From Burkholderia dolosa (GTDB taxonomy: Bacteria > Pseudomonadota > Gammaproteobacteria > Burkholderiales > Burkholderiaceae): 64,000 nucleotides of DNA. This document shows, one piece after another, positions 46,772 to 54,289 of the stretch. Positions within the stretch are counted from its first letter, which is position 1; the number at the start of each line of letters is the position of its first letter. Position numbers and translations under genes: made by a program. Under the pieces are notes generated by a model. It did no database searches, was not told the origin of the DNA, and was given only the letters and a program-made list of their open reading frames with translations. The stretch lies in contig NZ_CABVPR010000008.1 in NCBI RefSeq assembly GCF_902499135.1, positions 60,311-124,310 on the forward strand, written 5' to 3'.

Positions 46772-47719
46772 ATGTCGATGGACACGTTACAGATGATGCG
46801 CATTTTCGTCCGGGTGGCGGAGGAGGGCAGCTTCACGAGCGCGGCCCAGCGCCTGGACATCACGACGGCGTATGCATCGCGCTCGGTCGCGCAACTCGAA
46901 GCGCATCTGCGCACACGCCTGCTCAATCGCAGCACGCGGCGGATCGCGTTGACCGATGCAGGACAGCGCTATCTGGATCGTTGTCAGCGCATCCTCGGCT
47001 ATATCGACGAAGCGGAAGCCGAAGCGGCCGACGCGCAGGCGAAGCCGTCCGGACGGCTGCACGTTCATGCGACGACGAGTTTCGGTCAGGCGTACGTGGT
47101 GCCCGCGGTGGTGCGATACCGGCAGCGCTATCCGTCGGTGGCGGTCGAACTCACGTTGTCGCAGCACGTCCCCGACATCATCGACGAAGGCTACGACGTG
47201 TCGCTGCAACTGAGCACGACGGAACTGCCCGACTCGGGACTGGTGTCGCAGCGGCTCGGCGAAGTGCACAGCGTGCTTTGTGCGTCGCCTGCTTATCTGA
47301 AGGAGCGCGGCACGCCGCGTACCGTGCGCGATCTCGAAGGACACGCATGCCTGCAGATCGTCACGCCGATCTTTCCGCGCGATCGCTGGCATCTCGATGG
47401 CCCTGACGGTCGCGAGACGTTCGAACTGCCGCTGCCGGATTTCCAGGTGAACCTCGCCGAAGCGCTCGGCGCCGCGCTGCGCGCGGGCGTCGGGATCGGC
47501 GCAGTGCCGATGTCGACTGCGCTGCCCGCGCTCGCGAGTGGTGCGCTCGTTCGCGTGCTGCCCGAATATCGGCTGCAGAAGCTGACGGTCTACACGCTCT
47601 ATGCGTCGCGACAATACCTCGACGCGAAGATCCGCACGTTCGTCGATTTCCTGCGGGAATGCGTGCCGGAAATGCTGGCGACCGACGAGGCTGCGCTGCG
47701 CGGCTCGTGCAACGCGTGA
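46772..47719 (+). CDS. LysR-family regulator (CrgA/AaeR-like)
   Basis: The protein has 315 residues. The helix-turn-helix is MMRIFVRVAEEGSFTSAAQR with TTAYASRSVAQLEAHLRTRL, and NRSTRRIALTDAGQRYLDRC follows, the standard motif of the CrgA/DmlR-like branch. The remaining part is the LysR effector domain. ATG at 46772 is followed by a second ATG six bases later that is equally possible. A bidirectional terminator lies after it. It has no divergent partner; targets unknown. Confidence 0.87.
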   Translation: MSMDTLQMMRIFVRVAEEGSFTSAAQRLDITTAYASRSVAQLEAHLRTRLLNRSTRRIALTDAGQRYLDRCQRILGYIDEAEAEAADAQAKPSGRLHVHATTSFGQAYVVPAVVRYRQRYPSVAVELTLSQHVPDIIDEGYDVSLQLSTTELPDSGLVSQRLGEVHSVLCASPAYLKERGTPRTVRDLEGHACLQIVTPIFPRDRWHLDGPDGRETFELPLPDFQVNLAEALGAALRAGVGIGAVPMSTALPALASGALVRVLPEYRLQKLTVYTLYASRQYLDAKIRTFVDFLRECVPEMLATDEAALRGSCNA

Positions 47720-47766
47720 GCGTGGTGCGGCGCGTGTGATGCGATTGCCGCGCATTACACGCGCCG

Positions 47767-47808
47767 AAAAAGCAACGCCACGGACGATGATCCGTGGCGT
47801 TGCTTTTT
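47767..47808. terminator. Bidirectional terminator between lysR and the dienelactone hydrolase gene
   Basis: An 18-base stem (AAAAAGCAACGCCACGGA ... TCCGTGGCGTTGCTTTTT) with a loop of six bases. A T run follows on both strands, so it can end transcription from either convergent gene. Confidence 0.92.
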
Positions 47809-47907
47809 CCGCGAGATAGTTTGTAAGTGCCGCGCGGATGCGCGCCCGCTATCCGGTCCGCGCGACCGAAACAGCTCGACCGGATCGCGCGTGCACTGCG
47901 CGTGACG

Positions 47908-48621
47908 TTACCGCTGCTGACCCCACAGTGTGCGCCCGAAGAACGTCAGCGTGCGATCCCACGCCAATTGCGACCACACCGGATCGAACTGCGTACCGGC
48001 GATGCGTCCGTTCCCGACGGCCGTTTCGTTTGCGAACGCGTGATGCGCGAGATAGCGGTGGAATTCGATGTCGACCTTCGCTTCGGTCAGCTTCTTCTCG
48101 AGCGCATCGACCTGATCGATCGCAAAGAACGCGTCCTGCGTACCCCAGTGCCCCATCAGCGGCACCTTGATCTTCGACGGATCGAGATAATCGAGCGGCG
48201 GGAAGCCGTACCACGTGACGCCAGCGTCCGCGTCGGCGAACTGCAGCGACAGCAGCGTGAGTGCGCCGCCCATGCAGAAGCCGGTGATCGCTACACGCGA
48301 CGCGCGCGTCTTCAGATACTGGACGGCGCCCGGAATGTCCTGCGAAGCCGCGTCGCCGAAATCGAGCCCGGTCATCAGGTGATGCGCTTCTTCTTCTTCG
48401 ACCGTCGATTTGCCGCGATACAGATCGGGCACCAGCGCGAAGTACCCGCAGCGCGCGAGTCGATCCGCGACGCCGCGGATCTGGTCGTTCAGCCCCCACC
48501 ATTCCTGAATGACGACGACTGCGGGTGCGCCCTCGGTCTTTTCCGGCGTGGCGAGATACCCGTGCAGTTCCTGGCCGTCCGGGCGGCGAAACGTGATCGT
48601 GGAACCGGAAGTTTGAGACAT
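47908..48621 (-). CDS. Dienelactone hydrolase family protein
   Basis: The protein has 237 residues of the alpha/beta hydrolase fold. Motifs of the family are VVVIQEWWGLNDQIRGVADR (with Glu40), GFCMGG with the nucleophile Cys116, WGTQDAFF with the acid residue, and HHAFAN with the catalytic histidine. Dienelactone hydrolases open dienelactone in chloroaromatic breakdown; related proteins act on other esters, and no aromatic pathway genes lie nearby, so the substrate is open. ATG at 48621 follows AAAAGGAGCGGTTTC. The end meets a bidirectional terminator. Confidence 0.88.
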   Translation of the reverse strand: MSQTSGSTITFRRPDGQELHGYLATPEKTEGAPAVVVIQEWWGLNDQIRGVADRLARCGYFALVPDLYRGKSTVEEEEAHHLMTGLDFGDAASQDIPGAVQYLKTRASRVAITGFCMGGALTLLSLQFADADAGVTWYGFPPLDYLDPSKIKVPLMGHWGTQDAFFAIDQVDALEKKLTEAKVDIEFHRYLAHHAFANETAVGNGRIAGTQFDPVWSQLAWDRTLTFFGRTLWGQQR

Positions 48622-48826
48622 GAAACCGCTCCTTTTCAAAAATGCGATGAGTGCGGCATCGGGCGGCCAGCGCGCGCATGAGGTTGCCCGATTCGACGTT
48701 CCGTGCGCGCACGCTTCGGCCGGCGCCGACCACGCGGCCATTCTATGCGCAAACGCGCAGAGGCTGCGCGAGCGGTTCCGCGGCGAGCGGCTTCGCCCGA
48801 GCATGCGTTTGCGTATCTTGCACGCC

Positions 48827-48872
48827 CAAAAACGCATCACCCCGCCCCGATGAACGGGAGCGGGGTGGTGCG
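48827..48872 (-). terminator. Terminator after the second DUF4148 gene
   Basis: On the minus strand GCACCACCCCGCTCC-CGTTCATC-GGGGCGGGGTGATGC forms a long stem followed by GTTTTTGG. It lies about 55 bases after the DUF4148 stop and before the dienelactone hydrolase gene. Confidence 0.8.
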
Positions 48873-48925
48873 TCGATCGCTGCGTATCGGATGAAATGCG
48901 CAAACGCGCGCATGGGCCGCTTCGC

Positions 48926-49237
48926 TTATTGACCGAAATAGATCGAGTCGCGCGGGTTTTGTCCGACGGCGGTCGCCCGGCCGGCGCGCACGCCGGCTGC
49001 CGATTGCGCGCCGTAGCCGGCTGCGTCGGTGTTTGTCACGCGCGCCTGTGTAGTCTGAAGCGCCTGTGGATAGTAGGGATCGGAGACTTCAGGCTTGTAT
49101 CCCGCGTGTTCGAGCTCGACGAGTTCCGCGCGCACTTGCTCGCGCGTGAGCTGTCCGGACGAATTCGACTGCGCGAATGCGTGATACGACGCGGACAGGG
49201 TGGTGACGGCGACGACAGCGTAGACGAACGACTTCAT
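48926..49237 (-). CDS. DUF4148 exported small protein (second copy)
   Basis: The protein has 103 residues. The signal peptide ends in YHAFAQ (about residue 23), and the DUF4148 core is [20 protein letters not shown] then [15 protein letters not shown]. Function is unknown. ATG at 49237 follows CGGAGGTCAAC, a strong ribosome site, so an upstream start is not needed. Unlike the first copy it lacks the long basic helix. Confidence 0.88.
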   Translation of the reverse strand: MKSFVYAVVAVTTLSASYHAFAQSNSSGQLTREQVRAELVELEHAGYKPEVSDPYYPQALQTTQARVTNTDAAGYGAQSAAGVRAGRATAVGQNPRDSIYFGQ

Positions 49238-49635
49238 GTTGACCTCCGGTTTCGTAGACTTCGCGCGTCGCGTGTTGCGTCGAGCGGTTGAGCGCATCGT
49301 AGCGATCGCGCTACCGGTCGGAAATACACGTTCTGATGAATAACTGTTGTCACACGGTAAACAGTCGGCGGGGAGCGGCGGTCATGTCGGACGATTACCG
49401 GCGACGTGTGGGGCGTAAATATGCCGGCGTGATGCGCGTGTTCGCCGCGTTAGCCGACGGCGGACCGGCGACGTGAGCGTACGCGACGGATCGCGCGTCG
49501 CTGTGCGGCGTCGACGATCGTCTAAACGGACCGCTGAATGATCAGCGACGCGATATCGAGCCGTGCCGATGCGACGGGCATTGGGGTTCGGCGAGCGCCG
49601 TCCCGCTTCGTGTCGGGCGTCCACGAGCGTTTGCA
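49238..49635. other. Intergenic region, no gene seen
   Basis: The first 120 bases should hold the DUF4148 promoter (an AT-rich patch TGATGAATAACTGTTGTC lies at about 49333-49350). The rest, before the end of the GlxA-type regulator gene, shows no coding signal. Confidence 0.45.
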
Positions 49636-50601
49636 TCACTCGATCAAGACGGCCTGACGCTTCCGATATTCGGCGGGCGTGATCCCGACGTGCTTCGCGA
49701 ACGAACGCCTGAGCGTATCGACATTCGCAAAGCCGCATTTCGCGGCGACCTGTTTCGGCGTGTCGTGTCCGTTCTCGAGCAATTGGCGGGCGGCTGCGAT
49801 CCGGGTCGCTTCGACCCAAGCGGCCGGCGTCATGCCGACTTCCGCCCGAAAAAGCCGCGCGAAGTGGCGTGCGCTCATGCCCGCATGCTTTGCGAGATCG
49901 GCCACCGAATGCTCGAGTTCCGGATGGGCGGCGACCCAGCGCTGCACTTCCTGAAGAACCGAACGTCCGGCCGGCCGCGCCTCTCCCTTGCGACTGAACT
50001 GCAATTGCCCGCCCGGACGCTTGAAGAACATGACGAGCTGCGCGGCGACGCGCCGTGCGATGTCGCGGCCGAGATCTTCCTCGACCAGCGCGAGCGCGAG
50101 ATCGAGTCCGGCCGTCACGCCGGCGCCGGTGCGCAGCTTGCCGTCGCGTACGTACAGCGCATCGGCGTCGACGGCAAGCGACGGATAGGCTTCGGCGAGC
50201 GCGTCGGCAGCGGCCCAGTGTGTCGTGAGCCGGCGTCCTTTCAGCAGCCCGGTTGCAGCGAGGATGAACGCGCCGGTGCAGATCGAGCCGTACCGCCTGC
50301 TCTGCACTGCGGCGGAGCGCAGCCACGCGAGCACGTCGGCGCGTAATGCCACGTGACCGGCACTCGGCGCACCGGCGACGAGCAGCGTATCGATGCGTTC
50401 GGGAATGTCGGGAACGATCCAGTCCGCAAGCAGTTGCGCGCCGGACGAACTGCGGATCGGACCGGACTCGCTCGCGATGACACGCAACGTATAGAACGGC
50501 TTGCCGCACTCGGCATTTGCCTGGGCGAATACGTCGAGCGGAGCGGAGACGTCGAGCAGCTGGACGCCCGGGACGGCAAAAATACCAACGACCTTCGGCA
50601 T
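49636..50601 (-). CDS. GlxA-type AraC regulator with DJ-1/PfpI domain
   Basis: The protein has 321 residues. The N-terminal ~190 residues form a DJ-1/PfpI (class I glutamine amidotransferase-like) domain with the nucleophile-elbow segment GSICTGAFILAATGL. The C-terminal ~100 residues hold two AraC helix-turn-helix motifs (SVADLAKHAGMSARHFARLF and QVAAKCGFANVDTLRRSFAK). ATG at 50601 starts MPKVVGIFAVPGVQLLDVSA, the normal family beginning. It is divergent from the HD-domain gene, which may be its target. The ligand is not predictable. Confidence 0.88.
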   Translation of the reverse strand: MPKVVGIFAVPGVQLLDVSAPLDVFAQANAECGKPFYTLRVIASESGPIRSSSGAQLLADWIVPDIPERIDTLLVAGAPSAGHVALRADVLAWLRSAAVQSRRYGSICTGAFILAATGLLKGRRLTTHWAAADALAEAYPSLAVDADALYVRDGKLRTGAGVTAGLDLALALVEEDLGRDIARRVAAQLVMFFKRPGGQLQFSRKGEARPAGRSVLQEVQRWVAAHPELEHSVADLAKHAGMSARHFARLFRAEVGMTPAAWVEATRIAAARQLLENGHDTPKQVAAKCGFANVDTLRRSFAKHVGITPAEYRKRQAVLIE

Positions 50602-50824
50602 GATCGGTTGCGCGTTGTGGCGATGTGTCGAATGTGACGCGTAGCAGTATAGATGCGGTCGGAACGTGCCGGCATGGCGCTGCGATCGCGGGCTGCGTGT
50701 TCGTTCGCGGTTCCCGCGGCCGTGGCGGTCGTTCACGCAAAATGGCAGAATTTGGCGTGATACGTCGATTGATGACATGTGCGGGAGGCCGGAAAATTGA
50801 TCGTGTGTTCAATGGAGGTCGATC

Positions 50825-51466
50825 ATGACTGTCAATATCGCCGGCATCACCATCCCCGACAGCCAACTGGCTCGCGAGATCACCGAACTGGTACGCGATA
50901 CCGAGTCCGAGTTGCTGTTTCATCACTCCAGTCGCGTGTATTACTTCGCTGCACTGGCCGGGCAGCGCCGAGGGCTGAAATACGATCCCGAGCTGTTGTA
51001 TTGCGGCTGCATGTTCCATGACATGGGGCTCACGCATCGGCACAGCAGTGCGTGCGAGCGCTTCGAGGTCGACGGTGCGAACGCCGCTCGCGATTTCCTG
51101 AAGAGCAAGGGCATCTCGCAGCAGGACATCGATGTCGTATGGACTGCGATCGCGCTGCACACGACGCCGGGCATTCCGCAGCACATGCATCCGGTCGTAG
51201 CGCTCGTGACGGCCGGCGTCGAGATGGACGTGCTCGGTCTCGCATATTCGGAATACAGCGACGTCGAACGAGAAGCCGTCGTTTGCGCGCATCCGCGCAC
51301 GCCGCATTTCAAGGAAGACATCATTCAAACGTTCTACGACGGCATCAAGCACAAGCCCCACACGACGTTCGGCAACGTAAAGGCCGATGTGCTGGCCGAC
51401 AAGGATCCGCATTTCCACGCGGGCAACTTCTGCAGCGTGATCCGATCGTCCGCATGGGCGGGCTGA
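50825..51466 (+). CDS. HD-domain phosphohydrolase-like protein
   Basis: The protein has 213 residues. An HD domain is visible: an early histidine in FHHSSRVYYFAALAG, the HD pair in GCMFHDMGLTHRH, and a later metal histidine in AIALHTTPGI. The pattern resembles proteins related to cyanamide hydratase. It is cytoplasmic and single-domain. The start ATG at 50825 follows AATGGAGGTCGATC. The divergent GlxA-type regulator is 223 bases away. Substrate unknown. Confidence 0.83.
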   Translation: MTVNIAGITIPDSQLAREITELVRDTESELLFHHSSRVYYFAALAGQRRGLKYDPELLYCGCMFHDMGLTHRHSSACERFEVDGANAARDFLKSKGISQQDIDVVWTAIALHTTPGIPQHMHPVVALVTAGVEMDVLGLAYSEYSDVEREAVVCAHPRTPHFKEDIIQTFYDGIKHKPHTTFGNVKADVLADKDPHFHAGNFCSVIRSSAWAG

Positions 51467-51713
51467 CTATTGCCGTTGCGCCAGTTCTTTAATTGCGCAT
51501 GCCGGCAATGGCGTCGTGCGGACGGCCAAGTATCCGCATCGGCGACTGGAGCGGAGACGGCAAGAACAGGCATCGCGGGAACGCATCGGCGCGATGGGTC
51601 GCCGACGTGTTCCCGATACGACGGCGGGTGGCTGATACGTATGAGCAGCCGCGTACCGGTAGCGACGTTACGAGGACTTCGACGATATGGTTCTAATAAT
51701 TTCGAAGCAAAAG

Positions 51714-51729
51714 GTTGTTACGTGACAAC
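51714..51729. promoter_or_regulatory. Distant parS-like site 5
   Basis: GTTGTTACGTGACAAC, identical to sites 1 and 3, about 13 kb from parAB. It lies in a non-coding, AT-richer stretch upstream of the RES/Xre pair. Confidence 0.82.
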
Positions 51730-51904
51730 GATGTAACGAATGCCTGGACTTTATATACTGAACAACAGCCACGATCCTCCAAGGCGAATCTCCGATTCGC
51801 GCCCTTGAACGCCGCTGCCAACGGGAACCCGGCCGATCTCCCACCATGGGACAGCGTTCACCCGCGCTTCTCCGGTGAAACGAGCATGCGTTCGGCAAAA
51901 CGCC

Positions 51905-51926
51905 TATAATAGTTGGGCAAATTGCC
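51905..51926 (+). promoter_or_regulatory. Promoter and probable operator of the RES/Xre pair
   Basis: A perfect TATAAT lies at 51905-51910, without a good -35 partner. It is followed by GGCAAATTGCC (51916-51926), a perfect 11-base inverted repeat between the -10 box and the start codon. Binding there by the Xre-type antitoxin would repress the operon. Confidence 0.6.
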
Positions 51927-51937
51927 AAGGACGCATC

Positions 51938-52393
51938 ATGAGCACCATCGCTTTTCACCCTTCCGGCATCGCGCATCCGCGACAAGCCGAATTCGCCATT
52001 CTCGAACAACTGCTGGCCGTCCCTGTCCGTTCCGGGGCCGACCTTGCCGAACTGGCAAGCGCGCGCGTGGATGTCTCGGTGATCGATCGGCTGTCAGAGC
52101 GCGGCCTGAAATCCGACGAACTGGCCTTCATCATCCCGCGCCGTACATTGAGCCATCGTCGGCAGGCGCACGAACGCCTGTCGCCGGAGGAATCCGACAA
52201 GGCGATTCGTCTCGCGCGCATCGTTGCGCAGGCAACGGCCACGTTCGGCGAACAGGACAAGGCGATGGCGTGGCTGCGTAACGGACTTCAGCGCTTCGGC
52301 GGCCGCACGTCGCTCGACATGGCGAGCACCGAGCATGGCGCGCGTCTCGTCGAAGAAGCGCTCACGCAGATCGACGAGGGCTACTTCGCTTGA
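51938..52393 (+). CDS. Xre/MbcA/ParS-type antitoxin
   Basis: The protein has 151 residues. The central part resembles the Xre-like helix-turn-helix of these antitoxins (IDRLSERGLKSDELAFIIPR, RRTLSHRRQAHERLSPEESD). The C-terminal ~55 residues match the ParS/DUF2384 toxin-binding domain (ATFGEQDKAMAWLRNGLQRF, then ARLVEEALTQIDEGYFA). It should bind and neutralise the RES toxin and regulate the operon. The stop overlaps the toxin's start. ATG at 51938 follows GCCAAGGACGCATC. Confidence 0.88.
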   Translation: MSTIAFHPSGIAHPRQAEFAILEQLLAVPVRSGADLAELASARVDVSVIDRLSERGLKSDELAFIIPRRTLSHRRQAHERLSPEESDKAIRLARIVAQATATFGEQDKAMAWLRNGLQRFGGRTSLDMASTEHGARLVEEALTQIDEGYFA

Positions 52394-52869
52394 CGACGTT
52401 GTGGAGAATCAGCAATTACGCGGATCTGAAAGGGATCGGCGGATTGCGCGCGGGCGGCCGCTGGCATTTTGCCGGTCAGCCCGTCGTGTATCTCGCCGAG
52501 CATCCCGCGCTTGCGTTGCTCGAAACGCTCGTACACTTCGAGATCGCGACCGTCGGTCAATTGCCGAGCGGATATCAGTTGCTTCGCATCGAAGTGCCCG
52601 AGTCGATCGACGTCGCCGAGATTGCCGAAGACGACGCGCCGGCCGACTGGCGCACGAACGTCGACTGGACGCGCAGCGCCGGCACCGAATGGTTGCATAC
52701 GCAACCGAGCGCATTGCTGCGGGTGCCTAGCGTGGTCGTGCCGCATGCACACAACTTCCTGCTGAATCCGCTGCACCCGGCCGCGTCCCACGCGCGCATC
52801 GTCGAAATCATGCAATCGCCGTACGACAGCCGCATCCTGCGGCTGATTCAGTCGAATCCCGGCGAATGA
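52390..52869 (+). CDS. RES-domain toxin (NAD+-degrading)
   Basis: The protein has 159 residues. The RES pattern is clear: LWRISNYADLKGIGGLRAGG then RWH, VVYLAEHPALALLETLVH, with Arg6, Tyr34 and Glu45 as the conserved catalytic set. RES toxins degrade NAD+ by phosphorolysis or hydrolysis and stop growth. The start is a TTG at 52390 that overlaps the antitoxin stop (TTGA), which keeps toxin translation low and coupled. No other start gives the conserved beginning. The pair lies near the replication region, fitting a role in keeping the replicon. Confidence 0.88.
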   Translation: MTTLWRISNYADLKGIGGLRAGGRWHFAGQPVVYLAEHPALALLETLVHFEIATVGQLPSGYQLLRIEVPESIDVAEIAEDDAPADWRTNVDWTRSAGTEWLHTQPSALLRVPSVVVPHAHNFLLNPLHPAASHARIVEIMQSPYDSRILRLIQSNPGE

Positions 52870-52903
52870 TCGGGCTTGCGCATCGGCGCATATGCACGCC
52901 CGA

Positions 52904-53842
52904 TCAGCGCTCCGTTGCCGCGCGGCGTGCGGCGCCATCCGGCGCGAGTGTGTGGCGGATCCGCGTGATCGTTCGTGAGCTGACGAGCCCGAGCCTCGCG
53001 TTGACGTCCGCATGGGTGCAGCCGTCCAGCAGCTGACGTCGCGCGTACGTGTTCCGCAGCACGCGCGGGCTCATGTCGGTCGCCTGGAAGCCGACCGCGG
53101 TCAGCGCGTCGCGCACGACGAGCAGCAGAAACATGTCGTTCATCGCACCACCGCCGCGCGGGGCGGGAAACAACAGCGCCGATGCGGGCCTGTCCGCCGA
53201 GTGCGCGAGCCACGCAGCAAGCGGTGCGCGCGCGAACGGCGCGAGTTCGATCGTGCGGGCCGGCCGCGCGCGATTCCGCGGCACCGAAAGCGTCGGCGGC
53301 TCTGCGTCGAGATCGAGCGCGTCGTACGTCGCCGCGCGAATCTCGGCCGACGTGATGCCAGTCGCAAGCAGCAGCGCGACGATCGCGCGATTGCGGCAAC
53401 GGCTCCGCGTGTCGTCCGGTCGCGGCTGCACGTGGTGCTGCAGCGCGATATCCGTGTCGGGCGGCAGATAGCACGGCTCGGGTTCGCTGTCCGGCCACGC
53501 GAGTTCCCGCGTTGCGCGGTTCGCGGGATGAGCGGTCCGCACGCCGGCTTCGACGAGATGCCTGCATAGCCGATCGATCAGCTTTGCATAGCGCACGCGC
53601 GTCGACGTGCCGGGCCCGCAAGTGCGTTCGAGCTCGGCCAGGAATGCGGCGACGTGCTCGGACCCGAATGTCGCGACAGACACGCGGCGTGAAATCAGGT
53701 AGCGCAGGAACCGCTCGAACATCGCCACGTGCTGCGCGACCGAGCGCGGCGCAAACGGCCGCCGCGCCGCGCCGGTCGCAGACGTTTCCTGCCACGCGCG
53801 AAAGGCGCCGACAGGGTCTTGAATCCACCGATTCGTGTCCAT
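52904..53842 (-). CDS. Tyrosine-recombinase-like protein with degenerate active site
   Basis: The protein has 312 residues and aligns by eye with phage-integrase/XerC proteins over its length: an N-terminal SAM-like domain (about 25-115) and a catalytic domain (about 125-300). The six catalytic positions are mostly lost. TGLRxxEL is TGITSAEIRA (Arg to Thr), the HxxR box is SPRVLRNTYA (His to Arg, Arg kept, next His to Asn), LGH is LGL, and the Tyr box is TITRIRHT (no Tyr). The reading frame is intact, so it is not a simple wreck; it may bind DNA without recombining it. It converges on the RES toxin gene. ATG at 53842 gives a normal N-terminus. Confidence 0.75.
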   Translation of the reverse strand: MDTNRWIQDPVGAFRAWQETSATGAARRPFAPRSVAQHVAMFERFLRYLISRRVSVATFGSEHVAAFLAELERTCGPGTSTRVRYAKLIDRLCRHLVEAGVRTAHPANRATRELAWPDSEPEPCYLPPDTDIALQHHVQPRPDDTRSRCRNRAIVALLLATGITSAEIRAATYDALDLDAEPPTLSVPRNRARPARTIELAPFARAPLAAWLAHSADRPASALLFPAPRGGGAMNDMFLLLVVRDALTAVGFQATDMSPRVLRNTYARRQLLDGCTHADVNARLGLVSSRTITRIRHTLAPDGAARRAATER

Positions 53843-54289
53843 GCCGGATTTATATCCGGAACATCGACCGAGGTGCAATCGGCAGTGAGCGTGCCACGCG
53901 CGCAGACTCGATACCGTCGTTGGATTAGGCGAGATGAACGAGTACAGGCAGCAGCGGATGAAGAAGCCCAACCGGTCGCGCATTCCGTCGGCATTCAAAT
54001 GCCGGCTCGATCGAGCGCCCGCGTACGACGCAGCGCAGTAGTGCGCGCAATCGCGCATACCGTTCAACTGCGGCCGTGGACGCGCCGCGATGCAGCCGAT
54101 CCGCGGATAAACCGACTGCCGCATGCGGATTCGGTGATGTCACGCGCACAATCGCATCGGGTCGCGCCACATCATTTCGTCGTTGCATAAAAAAATCCGG
54201 CCATGGGACTATCGACCGCATTGCGCGTGCCCCGGCGGCGCCGGCAGCGCGATGCACACCGCAACGTCCGACAGGAACATCCGCAGATC
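53843..54289. other. Intergenic region, no gene seen
   Basis: Holds the start region of the recombinase-like gene (AT-richer near 53845-53870) and the upstream region of the gamma-glutamyltransferase gene. No credible coding frame or repeat was found. Confidence 0.45.
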
